Translations under genes and position numbers: made by a program | Assembly (NCBI GenBank): GCA_964439625.1 | Contig: CAYTPI010000012.1 | Location: 62,001-126,000 of the forward strand | Length of the DNA: 64,000 nt | DNA from: CAYTPI01 sp964439625 | Lineage (GTDB): Bacteria; Chloroflexota; Anaerolineae; Aggregatilineales; UBA3940 | Direction: 5' to 3' | Notes under the pieces: generated by a model | The model's input: the letters and a program-made list of their open reading frames with translations, nothing else | What the model was told of the DNA's origin: nothing | Database searches by the model: none | Part shown: one piece after another, positions 34,694 through 43,454 of the stretch | Numbering within the stretch: the stretch's first letter is position 1 | Layout: every line of letters begins with the position of its first letter

Positions 34694-35485
34694 ATGTCAG
34701 AAAAATTTGAAGACCCTATGAAAACCATTGTTGTTATCCCAACGTACAATGAAGCTGACAACATTCCGCAGATGTTTGAAGCGCTAATGACCCTCGATGT
34801 GCCAGGGCTTTCGCTGTTGGTGGTTGATGACAACTCGCCAGATGGCACCTCGCAGATTGTTGAACAACTAAGTGAAATCCACTCGGGCAAGATTCACTTA
34901 CTCCACCACCCCGGCAAGATGGGCTTGGGCAAGGCCTATAAAGATGGCTTCGAGAAGGCGCTGACGATGGGCGCTGACCGCATTGTACAGATGGACGCAG
35001 ACTTTTCTCATTCCCCTAGTTACATCCCCGGCATGCTCGATAAGCTCGCCGACTATGACGTTGTGGTCGGTTCACGCTATGTGGAGGGCGGCAGCGTAGA
35101 CGAAGATTGGGAATTCGGGCGCTATTTGCTGAGTTGGTGGGCCAACTCCGTCTATACTCGTTTGATTCTGCATACCAAGCAGCGCGACACTACTGCTGGC
35201 TTCAAGGCATGGCGCGCCAGCACCTTGGAAGGCATCGACTTAGATCGTATCCGTTCAAACGGTTACGACTTTCAAGTAGAGATGACCTACGTCACCGAGA
35301 AGCTGGGCTATCGTATTTTGGAAATACCAATACACTTTGAAGACCGACGCATTGGGCAGAGTAAGATGGACGTGCCCGTCAAGATTGAGTCCGCCTTACG
35401 CGTCTGGGATATCGCTTGGCGCCACCGCAGCCTAAAACCATCGATGCGTGCTGAAGAGTCGGCGAGCTTCACCCCGACGGTATAA
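34694..35485 (+). CDS. Polyprenol monophosphomannose synthase (DPM1/Ppm1 catalytic type)
   Basis: 263 residues from ATG 34694 (an ATG at 34718 is also possible). GT2-type features: VVIPTYNEADNIPQMFEA, VVDDNSPDGTSQIVEQL, the metal-binding QMDADFSHSP and the family signature GSRYVEGGSVD and DTTAGFKAWR and FEDRRIGQSKM. It transfers mannose (or another sugar) from a nucleotide donor to a polyprenyl phosphate on the inner face. No C-terminal membrane pair is present, as in DPM1. It can supply the donor for GT-C enzymes such as the one at 2.6 kb. Confidence 0.92.
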   Translation: MSEKFEDPMKTIVVIPTYNEADNIPQMFEALMTLDVPGLSLLVVDDNSPDGTSQIVEQLSEIHSGKIHLLHHPGKMGLGKAYKDGFEKALTMGADRIVQMDADFSHSPSYIPGMLDKLADYDVVVGSRYVEGGSVDEDWEFGRYLLSWWANSVYTRLILHTKQRDTTAGFKAWRASTLEGIDLDRIRSNGYDFQVEMTYVTEKLGYRILEIPIHFEDRRIGQSKMDVPVKIESALRVWDIAWRHRSLKPSMRAEESASFTPTV

Positions 35486-35597
35486 GTCTCCTCTTTTTTA
35501 CACATGTAACATATGTAACGCCCCCCTTGAAGTCCCTTTGCTCGCTACTTTACTTGGCTGCTATGCTCTGTGAAATTTTTAATACGTGGAGGCCATT

Positions 35598-36485
35598 ATG
35601 GAAGGCTCAGAGAGTATACCAATCGATAAGCAAGACCTCGTTATTGATGAGGCAACGTTTATTCGTGTTGCGGGTGACTATCAGTTCAGTGAAGGCATGG
35701 CCCGCTATGGCAATATTCACATTGCCCGTGATCAGGAAGATAAAGCCCGTCTGATGCGTGAGCTGGGTGGGTCACTGGCTGATGACCGGCAACTCGTCGA
35801 TGTGCCCAGTATTACCAGTGTCGCGGTTGATCATCAACTGCGCCCTCAGTTCAAAGCGCGCTTTGGGCTGGGTAAGAAAGTCGTACAGACGCCTGAGTTT
35901 GGCAGCACAGATCAGAATCTCTCTAATACGCTAGAACTGGTGATGTTAGACGTGCTGCAACAGAAGTACCCAGACATTCAGGGCGATACACCCGGCAAAG
36001 GGAATTTCTTGCGGGATAACCCTGATAAGACTCGACAAGTATTAGGGGGTCGTCTGAGTGTAGCGGATTTCAAGCAAGATATGGCGCGTTCTGAGCAGCG
36101 CTATCTTTTCGATCAGGCACGCCAGGCCCAACTGCGCGAAGAACAGCGCGTTCAGCGGGCAATGCGCCAAATAGGTACTACGCAACGAGACTTGGATAAA
36201 GTGGCCCGTAGGCCTGATAAGTTTCAGTCGGCGGGGTTCAATGAAGTAGACCGCTACGGAGACCCTGACGGTGACCCTTTCGAAGCAGCCGCAGCCAAAG
36301 CGCAGCAGGTCGATGCTGCTAGGCAGAATCGAAGCGGCTTTAAGGGCTTTGCTTCGGGCTTGTATCAGCGTTTTGTTGGGGGTGGCAGCGGCGGAGAGCA
36401 GCAGCAGAACGCCAAGCCGAATAAGCCGGCACAGACACGCAGAATTGATCGCGACGGCCCTGGCAGTATGGGTAGCCCCCGTTAG
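35598..36485 (+). CDS. Hypothetical protein with low-complexity C-terminus
   Basis: 295 residues from ATG 35598; GGAGG upstream with about 6-base spacing decides the start. Residues 1-120 look folded (AGDYQFSEGMARYGNIHIAR, SITSVAVDHQLRPQFKARF); ~140-220 are charged and coiled (SEQRYLFDQARQAQLREEQR); the end is Gly/Ser/Gln-rich and basic (GGGSGGEQQQNAKPNKPAQT). No family recognised and no signal peptide. A soluble nucleic-acid or protein binder is possible but not shown. Confidence 0.65.
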   Translation: MEGSESIPIDKQDLVIDEATFIRVAGDYQFSEGMARYGNIHIARDQEDKARLMRELGGSLADDRQLVDVPSITSVAVDHQLRPQFKARFGLGKKVVQTPEFGSTDQNLSNTLELVMLDVLQQKYPDIQGDTPGKGNFLRDNPDKTRQVLGGRLSVADFKQDMARSEQRYLFDQARQAQLREEQRVQRAMRQIGTTQRDLDKVARRPDKFQSAGFNEVDRYGDPDGDPFEAAAAKAQQVDAARQNRSGFKGFASGLYQRFVGGGSGGEQQQNAKPNKPAQTRRIDRDGPGSMGSPR

Positions 36486-36561
36486 TGATTTGCTTAACCA
36501 ACTGATAACAGTGATCTGCTAGCCTTCTGTAACGTAAACCACAGACTGAAAGCAGAGTAGT

Positions 36562-37884
36562 ATGTCAGCAGAGAATTCCCAACCCCCAGCCATGCTTAAG
36601 CGCGAACTGGGGGTTGTTGGTGCTGTCCTGATGGGCCTAGGCTCGATTGTCGGCACAGGCGTATTTGTCAGCATCGGGGTGGCAGCAGGTGTGGCTGGCC
36701 CAGCGGTCATTTTGGCGGTTGCGGTTGGTGCCATGGTCGCAACGTTCAACGGGCTGTCATCGGCGCAATTGGCAGCGAACCATCCCGTCAGCGGGGGGAC
36801 ATACGAATATGGCTACCGTTATCTCAACCATTGGGCCGGCTTCACCGCTGGCTGGATGTTCCTGCTGGCGAAAAGTGCCAGTGCGGCGACGGCTGCCTTG
36901 GGGTTCGCTGGTTATCTGCTGGTGGCCTTGGGAAGCAATAACCAAGCGTTGATCGTGCCGCTAGCCCTCGGTGCGGTGCTGTTGTTAACCATCATCGTAC
37001 TAACGGGCATTCGCCGCTCGAACGTCACTAATATAGTGATTGTCTCAATTACGCTTGTGGCTTTGGCACTGTTCATTGTGTTTGGGTTTCCGAATGCCTT
37101 GCAGAACGCGCCCATCAACTTGGCAGCGTTTTTTACCAGCGGGCCAGATAGCACCCGTGGCCCCATTCCGTCATTTCTGTATGCCAGTGCTTTGATGTTC
37201 GTGGCGTACACCGGCTATGGACGGATCGCGACGCTGGGCGAAGAAGTCCGTGCGCCACGCCGTACTATTCCACGGGCCATTATCATAACACTGGTCTTTA
37301 CCATGCTGCTGTACGGATTGGTTGGTTTTGTTGCGGTCAGTGCGGCAGGGGTGGCTGTGCTCAGTCAGGCGGTGGGTGGGTCGGCTGCCCCTTTAGAGGT
37401 TGCCGCCCGCGATTTTGGCATCCCGTTTCTGCCAGCGGTAATCGCCGTCGGTGCAGTCACCGCAATGCTCGGCGTGCTGCTGAACTTAATCCTTGGGTTA
37501 TCGCGGGTGCTGCTGGCGATGGGGCGGCGCTTGGACATGCCCAAAGCGACGGCTAACCTCAACCAAACAGGGACGACCCCTTACGTCGCGGTGATTGTAA
37601 TGGGGTTGCTCATCGCGGGGTTGGTGTTAATCGGCGATGTGCGGACGACTTGGTCATTTAGTGCCTTCAACGTTTTGATCTACTACTCGTTGACTAACTT
37701 AGCAGCGCTGCAACTCTCCGACGACGAGCGCCTCTTTCCGCGTTGGGTGTCCGTCGCCGGGTTGGCGGCCTGTGTTTTTCTCGCCTTTTGGGTCGAAGTC
37801 GATATTTGGCTGATCGGGCTAGGTCTGTTGGCGTTGGGGTTATTGTGGCATGCGGTCGCACGCCGCTTCAGCCAGGCAGGCTAA
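36562..37884 (+). CDS. APC-superfamily amino acid permease
   Basis: 440 residues with about 12 membrane helices. The front helix LMGLGSIVGTGVFVSIGVAAG and the following AQLAANHPVSGGTYEYGYRY match the substrate-binding G-S/A-I-G-x-G region and the consensus of APC permeases. VRAPRRTIPRAII fits the conserved loop. Likely amino acid uptake or exchange driven by protons or sodium; substrate unknown. Convergent with a short lipoprotein gene, overlapping by 4 bases. Confidence 0.92.
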   Translation: MSAENSQPPAMLKRELGVVGAVLMGLGSIVGTGVFVSIGVAAGVAGPAVILAVAVGAMVATFNGLSSAQLAANHPVSGGTYEYGYRYLNHWAGFTAGWMFLLAKSASAATAALGFAGYLLVALGSNNQALIVPLALGAVLLLTIIVLTGIRRSNVTNIVIVSITLVALALFIVFGFPNALQNAPINLAAFFTSGPDSTRGPIPSFLYASALMFVAYTGYGRIATLGEEVRAPRRTIPRAIIITLVFTMLLYGLVGFVAVSAAGVAVLSQAVGGSAAPLEVAARDFGIPFLPAVIAVGAVTAMLGVLLNLILGLSRVLLAMGRRLDMPKATANLNQTGTTPYVAVIVMGLLIAGLVLIGDVRTTWSFSAFNVLIYYSLTNLAALQLSDDERLFPRWVSVAGLAACVFLAFWVEVDIWLIGLGLLALGLLWHAVARRFSQAG

Positions 37885-38213
37885 CGCGGGCAACCGTACA
37901 AGTCCCACTCGTAGAAGCCTTCGGTCATTTGGCTGGCAGTGAGATCGTCACCTGTTTGGGCAACCACGACTAGATACGGCAGGCCACTGACCGCGTCGGT
38001 GGCGTCGGTGGCGATGCAGTAGACGGCGTCTGCGCCTACTGTGATTGGGTCACCCTCGGCGGTATCTGTGATGGTTGCCCCTTCGAGGCCGTCTTCCGCA
38101 GCGAATGCCAGGGCGGCCTCTTCCGGGGTTTGTGCTGCCGAACCGCCACCGCAGGCCGTCAGTGTAAGGGCAGCCAGCACGGTAATTGTTGCAAGTAGGA
38201 AGGTTTTTCTCAT
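37881..38213 (-). CDS. Small lipoprotein
   Basis: 110 residues from ATG 38213; a longer frame to 38243 has a less likely start. Signal peptide and lipobox TVLAALTLTACGGGS. The mature part has two further Cys (AVYCIATDATD, YGCPR) likely to pair as a disulfide, and a strand-rich fold (LPYLVVVAQTGDDL). No family recognised. Divergent from the 57-residue membrane protein at 38217. Confidence 0.85.
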   Translation of the reverse strand: MRKTFLLATITVLAALTLTACGGGSAAQTPEEAALAFAAEDGLEGATITDTAEGDPITVGADAVYCIATDATDAVSGLPYLVVVAQTGDDLTASQMTEGFYEWDLYGCPR

Positions 38214-38216
38214 AGA

Positions 38217-38390
38217 ATGGCTTTCTATATGGAAGAGAATCATCGTGATTATTCTATCTTAAGACGGCTGCATCGCACGATTTGGAACCGTGAGAATCTA
38301 TGGGCGTTTGTCCTGGCCTTTATGATCCTTGCGACGATCACCTGTGCGACGATTGAGGGCCAGCCTCAGTTTGTGTATGGCGGCTTCTAG
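38217..38390 (+). CDS. Small membrane protein, 57 aa
   Basis: ATG 38217 to TAG 38390. The protein starts MAFYMEENHRDYSILRRLHR, has one membrane helix (LWAFVLAFMILATITCATI) and ends QFVYGGF. AGGAAGG lies about 13 bases upstream. It fills exactly the space between a divergent lipoprotein (start 38213) and a convergent receiver gene (end 38387). Basic n-region before the helix suggests a single-pass protein with the N-terminus inside. Function unknown. Confidence 0.55.
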   Translation: MAFYMEENHRDYSILRRLHRTIWNRENLWAFVLAFMILATITCATIEGQPQFVYGGF

Positions 38391-38764
38391 CCGGTGGTCG
38401 TCAAAGCGTGAATCTGGTTGACTAACGCCTGAGCGTTGACCGGCTTGGCAAAGTACGCGTCAAATCCAGCCTTCATCGCATCTTGGGCGACGTTGGCGGA
38501 GTGGTAGGCGGTGATCGCAATCACTGGGATGTGGGCTGTTGCGGTTAACGACCGCATCTCAACCAGCGTTGACCAGCCATCCAAGCCCGGTAGGTTCAAA
38601 TCCATCATTACGACATCCGGCAGCAAATCCGCGATGGTGTTCATGCACTGTTGCCCATCGCCGACAACCGTGACAGCAATGCCATTGTAAATTAATATGG
38701 TTGAAAGTACACTGGCGCTGTCTTGTTCATCCTCGACAATTAACACGTTAAGTTCATCAGGCAT
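38387..38764 (-). CDS. Stand-alone receiver-domain protein (CheY-like)
   Basis: 125 residues, no output domain. Acidic pair LIVEDEQDSA, phospho-acceptor Asp in DVVMMDLNLPGLDG, Thr/Ala site VIAITAYH and Lys in YFAKPVN. It is the third gene of a unit with a GAF-PAS histidine kinase and another receiver, and should accept phosphate from that kinase or pass it to another protein. Confidence 0.92.
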   Translation of the reverse strand: MPDELNVLIVEDEQDSASVLSTILIYNGIAVTVVGDGQQCMNTIADLLPDVVMMDLNLPGLDGWSTLVEMRSLTATAHIPVIAITAYHSANVAQDAMKAGFDAYFAKPVNAQALVNQIHALTTTG

Positions 38765-38780
38765 TGCTACACAGACCTTG

Positions 38781-39206
38781 TCAGTTGGAGGGATGTTCAG
38801 TTGATGTCAATGAATTTAGCTTGCCTGTTTCAGTCAAGCATTTTGCGATCTCATCAAGAAATGAGTCAACGCGGAACGGCTTAGCAATGTAACTATCAAA
38901 GCCTGCCTCAAGCACCTTCTCGCGATCACCTTTCATAGCATGGGCCGTCACAGCAATCACTGTAAGGTCTTTCAAGCGAGGCATCGCTCGAATTTGTTTA
39001 ACCAGTTCCCATCCATTTAAGACCGGCATTGAGAGATCAAGCAGCACCAGTGCTGGCGTTTCTCGCTCAAGTAGATCAAGCCCTTGCTGCCCATTCTCAG
39101 CGATGAGAGTTTTCGCACCGTGGAATTCAAGCACCATTTTCGCAACGCCGACGTTGTCTGGTTCGTCATCAACAATTAGAACTGTCCAACCTGTCATATC
39201 GATCAT
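38781..39206 (-). CDS. Stand-alone receiver-domain protein (CheY-like)
   Basis: 141 residues from ATG 39206, which forms an ATGA overlap with the kinase stop (39205-39203). Receiver motifs: VLIVDDEPDN, ALVLLDLSMPVLNG with the Asp, VIAVTAHAMKG and SYIAKPFR. C-terminal tail after ~120 is short (GKLNSLTSTEHPSN). Directly coupled to the kinase gene, so a cognate partner. Confidence 0.93.
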   Translation of the reverse strand: MIDMTGWTVLIVDDEPDNVGVAKMVLEFHGAKTLIAENGQQGLDLLERETPALVLLDLSMPVLNGWELVKQIRAMPRLKDLTVIAVTAHAMKGDREKVLEAGFDSYIAKPFRVDSFLDEIAKCLTETGKLNSLTSTEHPSN

Positions 39207-40906
39207 CTTGTCATCACCGCATAGGGTAAGCTTGGGTTTTCCGTCAGTGCCTCGACCAGTGGCAAAGTTACGATAAAAGTGCTGCCTTTGCCGACTGTGC
39301 TCAGGACGCGTACATTACCGCTCATCATCATCGCTAAGTTGCGAACAATGGATAAGCCCAGCCCGGTACCATTGTGTTTGCGCTCAGAGCCACCATCAAC
39401 CTGCCTGAATTCGTCGAAAATGTACTCCAGCGCGTGGGATGCAATCCCCGGCCCAGTGTCTTCGATCTCAAGCGCCCAATTGTCGGGTAAGATCGAACGC
39501 ATCCGCACCTCGACGTAGCCTTCCTCCGTAAACTTGATGGCATTGCCGACCAAGTTGATCAGGATTTGCATCAAACGCTCGCGGTCACCGACGAAAGTCT
39601 TTGGGAGTTTGTCGTCGATTTTGACGCGCAGATCGAGGTTTTTCTGTTTCGCCAAACTGCCCATCTGGGCAAGTAGAAGCTCGTTCAACTGTGCTGGGGT
39701 GACCATCTCTTTGACGATTTCCAAACGCCCCGCCTCGATCTTTGAGAGGTCGAGGATGTCATTGATTAGGCTTAATAGGTGCTCGGCATTGATCAGCATC
39801 CGCTCGATTGTGTTGTGCTGCTTCTCAGAGAGGGGGCCGAGCATGCCCTTGAGCAAAATGTCACCATAGCCAATCACAGCGTTCATTGGGGTGCGCAGCT
39901 CGTGCGACATCGTCGCTAGGAACTCGCTCTTGAGGCGGTTGGCTTCTTCTGCTTGCTTCCGGGCAACAGCGAGTTCTCGGTTGGAGATCAGTAAGGCTTC
40001 TGACTGCCTTTGCAGCTTGGCTTGTGCCTGCCGCTGTTCTGTGATGTCGAAGCCCGCTCCATTGACGCTTACTACTTTGCCATCATCACCGATGTTTGGT
40101 ACCAGTCTATTGTCAAAGACGGCATCCTCGACCTCAGCGACGAATGTCACCGATTCGCCTGCAAGGGCCTGTTTAACTGCCTGAATGACGTCAGGGTAGC
40201 CCTTGTAGAATTCAAAAACGGATGTGCCCACTACCTGATTACTGCTTAAGTTCAGTGCTTTCAAGCCGCTACCTTTTGACAGGGTGAAGACGCCATCGGC
40301 ATCGATCTGGTAGACAATTGCTGGGGCTGTTTCAAGCAGCTGGGCCAGCCGCACTTCCGAGGCGACAGCCCGCTGCACCTGCCGCCGCATTTCGATCTCA
40401 GCACTCACGGCTTCAGCGAGGGCTTTTAGTATTTCAAACTCTTCGTCGCTCCACTCATGCACTTGGCCATGAATCGCGCAGAATGACCCTAATGCTTGCC
40501 CATCGCCTGTACGAATCGGCACACCCGCATAGGCGATCACGTTCAGGTCAGGGATGGCAAGGTTGTCTTTAACGAGGGCACTGGTGCGTGCATCCTCAAT
40601 GACGAGTGGTTTGCCTGTAGCGACCACATATTGGCAGAATGAATGGGATAAGGGGGTTTGTCGTTTTTCGGCCCAAGGTGTGGGTAAGCCAAGCTGACTC
40701 TTGAAAAACTGACGGTCGATATCGACAAGCGAAATCAATGAGACCGGCACCCCAAGAATCGTGGACGCCAGTTTGGTGTACTTGTCGAGTGCTTCTTCCG
40801 CTGGGGAATCGAGCAGGCCGCTCTCGCGTAGGGCGGCTAACCGATCTTGATCCATGAGGCGCTCCAGCACGTACGTCTCGTCCAGGGGTTGGTCTTTATC
40901 AATCAT
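39203..40906 (-). CDS. Soluble sensor histidine kinase (GAF, PAS, HisKA, HATPase)
   Basis: 567 residues from ATG 40906, with GAGG about 8 bases upstream. GAF domain at ~25-160 (VPVSLISLVDIDRQFFKS, QTPLSHSFCQYVV, AGVPIRTGDGQALGSFC), a PAS domain at ~190-300 (APAIVYQIDADGVFTLSKG), a helix and HisKA with FLATMSHELRTPMNAVIGY, then N box (ILINLVGNAIKF), G1 (IEDTGPGIA) and G2 (GTGLGLSIVRN). No membrane segment, so it senses inside the cell. Two receiver genes follow in the same operon. Confidence 0.94.
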   Translation of the reverse strand: MIDKDQPLDETYVLERLMDQDRLAALRESGLLDSPAEEALDKYTKLASTILGVPVSLISLVDIDRQFFKSQLGLPTPWAEKRQTPLSHSFCQYVVATGKPLVIEDARTSALVKDNLAIPDLNVIAYAGVPIRTGDGQALGSFCAIHGQVHEWSDEEFEILKALAEAVSAEIEMRRQVQRAVASEVRLAQLLETAPAIVYQIDADGVFTLSKGSGLKALNLSSNQVVGTSVFEFYKGYPDVIQAVKQALAGESVTFVAEVEDAVFDNRLVPNIGDDGKVVSVNGAGFDITEQRQAQAKLQRQSEALLISNRELAVARKQAEEANRLKSEFLATMSHELRTPMNAVIGYGDILLKGMLGPLSEKQHNTIERMLINAEHLLSLINDILDLSKIEAGRLEIVKEMVTPAQLNELLLAQMGSLAKQKNLDLRVKIDDKLPKTFVGDRERLMQILINLVGNAIKFTEEGYVEVRMRSILPDNWALEIEDTGPGIASHALEYIFDEFRQVDGGSERKHNGTGLGLSIVRNLAMMMSGNVRVLSTVGKGSTFIVTLPLVEALTENPSLPYAVMTR

Positions 40907-41186
40907 GTTTATCCTCAGAGAAAATTTGAGCGTCACCTATTACTAATAAATGGCGTAGATACTAACTTGCAAGTCCTAATTTAGCTTACAGCATGTGTAA
41001 TATAGCGTGCGGCAGCACACTGGTGTAGGGCTGTGATAAAAATGTCACAGTTTTTAAGATTCCGTTGACAACCTTTGTGAAACATACGGCACCCCGCTAA
41101 ACTGAAGTGAAAGTTTGAGCTAAAATTGCCCTCCGTTGACGCTCGGTGGGCGTTTTATTGTTGACTAAAGGAGCCGCGCGCAAACC
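40907..41186. other. Intergenic region before the ABC exporter operon
   Basis: 280 bases between divergent genes. It contains CTGTGA(N8)TCACAG at 41031-41050 followed by TTTTT, a TTGACA at 41065-41070 without a clear -10 at normal spacing, and AAAGGAG about 14 bases before the ABC start. No gene seen. Confidence 0.5.
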
Positions 41187-42974
41187 ATGTCTGCTGAATT
41201 TGTCGCGAATACATATGACACAGACCATAGATCGCCGGGGCATTTCGTGTGGAGCCATGTGCGCCACCATCCATTTTACGGCTTTTTGATGATCTTCGGG
41301 GCGTTCTTCAATGCGGCGTTGGCCTCAGTGGTACCGTACATTGCGGGTGAGGCGCTTAACACGGTGCAGAATGATGCTGGCTGGCCGGATCAAGAAGTAT
41401 TGCGTGGCGTACTAACGCTCGCCGGTTTATTGATTGCCTCGCAGTTTGCGCGTGGGTTCGTGCAGTTTAGCCGTAACTTTTCCGCGGAGACGTTTGGGCA
41501 ACGTATTGAGCGTGATGTGCGTGACGAGCTGTATAGCAGCCTGCTCGGCAAAAGCATGACCTACCACGACTCGCGCCCCGTCGGTGAGACGATGGCCCGC
41601 GTCACCAATGATGTGCGCGAACTCTATTTGATGTTCTTTCCCGGCTTCAACCTGCTGATTGGTTCCAGCATGTTTGTGCTGCTCCCAATGATCGCGGCTT
41701 ACATCATCTACCCGTCGTTGGTGTTGGTACCAGCATTATTTACAGTGATATACACCATCGTGCAGATTGGCTACGTCAATAAGCTGCACCGCGTCGCACG
41801 GGAAGTGCGGGCGGCCTTCGGGCGGATGAACGCGCATCTGGCGGAGACACTTGACGGCATCGAAGTTGTTAAAGGGGCCGCACAAGAAGACCGCGAGAAG
41901 CGCGAATTTGATGCGTATGTTGCAGAAGTTAAAGCGTTCTTCGTCCAGCAGGGCGATATTGAAGCCCGCTACATTGCTATCCTGCTATTTGGCGTGACGG
42001 TATTTGCAGCGCTGGCGCATGCCATCTTTCTTGAGATCAATGGGCAGATCAATACGGGGCAGGTGGTGCAGTTCGTCGGACAGACTGCCTTATATGGCTT
42101 TCCAGTGTTTACTTCGCAGACCTCGTTAGCGCGGATTGCACTGGGGTATGCCGGGGCCGAGCGCATCTTAAAAGTGATTACCGATGAGACAGACCTTGAC
42201 CGCAACGAAGGCGGCTACAGTGGAAAACTTGAAGGCCGGATCTCCTTTGAAGCTGTTGATTTTGGCTACCTTGAGGAGCCTGTTTTACATAACCTGACAT
42301 TTCAGGTGGAGCCAGGGCAGACGGTCGCCATCGTCGGGCAGACGGGATCAGGCAAGAGCACGATCACAAAATTAATTAACCGAACTTATGACGTGGATAA
42401 GGGAAGCGTCAGTGTGGATGGTGTCAACGTCAAAGATTGGCAGCTTGACGCACTCCGGTCGCAGATTAGCATTATTGAGCAAGAGATATTTCTGTTTAGC
42501 CGCTCCATCGCAGCTAATATTTGTTTTGGTGCCCCAGAGGCTGAGATGGATGATATCGTTGTGGCAGCCAAGCGGGCACAAGCGCATGAATTTATTATGT
42601 CGATGCCAGATGAGTATGACACAATCATCGGTCAGCGTGGCGTGACGCTTAGCGGTGGGCAACGCCAACGGTTAGCCATTGCGCGCGCCTTCCTGACGAA
42701 CCCGGCGATCCTCGTGTTAGATGACAGCACCAGCGCCATTGATAGTGCTACGGAGGACAAGATTCAACGGGCGATTTGGGAGGCAGCGCAGGATAGAACC
42801 ACACTGCTGATCACCCATCGCTTATCGCAGATCCGCTGGGCCGACCATATTATTGTGCTCAAGCTGGGGCGCATCGAAGCGCAAGGCACGCATGCCGATC
42901 TGCTGAAGACTGCGCCAGCTTACCGCCGAATTTTTGCGCGCTACGACGAACCAGCCGATGCCGCGGCTAAGTGA
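41187..42974 (+). CDS. ABC exporter half, degenerate-site subunit of a heterodimer
   Basis: 595 residues: six membrane helices, then a nucleotide-binding domain. Walker A GQTGSGKST near 385, signature LSGGQRQRL near 487 and Walker B ILVLDDSTSAID, in which Asp replaces the catalytic Glu; H-loop LLITHRL. The partner gene at 43455 has Glu (LDEATAS) and a modified signature (LSMGQ), so together they form the asymmetric TM287/288-like heterodimer with one active ATP site. It should export a drug, lipid or peptide. The gene between the two halves is unusual. Confidence 0.92.
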   Translation: MSAEFVANTYDTDHRSPGHFVWSHVRHHPFYGFLMIFGAFFNAALASVVPYIAGEALNTVQNDAGWPDQEVLRGVLTLAGLLIASQFARGFVQFSRNFSAETFGQRIERDVRDELYSSLLGKSMTYHDSRPVGETMARVTNDVRELYLMFFPGFNLLIGSSMFVLLPMIAAYIIYPSLVLVPALFTVIYTIVQIGYVNKLHRVAREVRAAFGRMNAHLAETLDGIEVVKGAAQEDREKREFDAYVAEVKAFFVQQGDIEARYIAILLFGVTVFAALAHAIFLEINGQINTGQVVQFVGQTALYGFPVFTSQTSLARIALGYAGAERILKVITDETDLDRNEGGYSGKLEGRISFEAVDFGYLEEPVLHNLTFQVEPGQTVAIVGQTGSGKSTITKLINRTYDVDKGSVSVDGVNVKDWQLDALRSQISIIEQEIFLFSRSIAANICFGAPEAEMDDIVVAAKRAQAHEFIMSMPDEYDTIIGQRGVTLSGGQRQRLAIARAFLTNPAILVLDDSTSAIDSATEDKIQRAIWEAAQDRTTLLITHRLSQIRWADHIIVLKLGRIEAQGTHADLLKTAPAYRRIFARYDEPADAAAK

Positions 42975-42976
42975 CG

Positions 42977-43444
42977 ATGGCAGATGACAAGATCACCGTG
43001 AGCCGAGCCGAGTTAAAAGCGCTTGTGCGCGAACTGATGGTTGAAATCGTCAAAGAGCAGCAGACGCCCGCAGTTAACGCCGCCAAGCTGCGCCTAAACC
43101 CGGATATCGCTGTATTGCTGCGGTTAGCTCTCACGCGGCGCGGTGAGGGTGCCATCAAAGCTGACGAACCTGCTAAAGGGCACACGTTACAGTTAACCCC
43201 TACGGCAGAGGCCGATCTGCAATCACTGCCGCATGATGTAGCTTTTAAGCTGCGGCAGAAAGTCGCTTATATCGCTGCCTATGCGCACTTTGTTGACCAC
43301 CAACCCTTTCACCCGGATTGGCCTCAGTTTTACCAAGCAGGTAGCGGTGATGTGCGCGTTGTTTATAGTTTTACTAGGGCTGATGCGCTTGTCATCGAAA
43401 CAATCCGACCCCGTCCGCAATTATTTCTTGCCAATATAGAATGA
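42977..43444 (+). CDS. RelE/ParE-like protein inside the ABC exporter operon
   Basis: 155 residues from ATG 42977 (GTG at 42971 would overlap the ABC stop). An N-terminal helix (SRAELKALVRELMVEIVKE) and a short linker lead into a C-terminal region ~75-150 of RelE/ParE type: LTPTAEADLQSLPHDVAFKL, then the strand pattern SGDVRVVYSFTRADALVIET. RelE-like folds are mostly ribosome- or gyrase-targeting toxins, but many degenerate members exist; no antitoxin gene is next to it and the N-terminal helix may play that part. Tight spacing (2 and 10 bases) to both ABC genes implies one mRNA. Confidence 0.72.
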   Translation: MADDKITVSRAELKALVRELMVEIVKEQQTPAVNAAKLRLNPDIAVLLRLALTRRGEGAIKADEPAKGHTLQLTPTAEADLQSLPHDVAFKLRQKVAYIAAYAHFVDHQPFHPDWPQFYQAGSGDVRVVYSFTRADALVIETIRPRPQLFLANIE

Positions 43445-43454
43445 GGCTAATGTA

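Noticed and set aside
41031..41050. CRP-like site CTGTGA-N8-TCACAG before the ABC operon
   Set aside because: CRP sites need a 6-base centre, here it is 8; followed by T residues, so it is more likely a weak hairpin.
42977..43444. Type II toxin-antitoxin pair
   Set aside because: No second small gene for an antitoxin is adjacent; the neighbours are ABC exporter genes.
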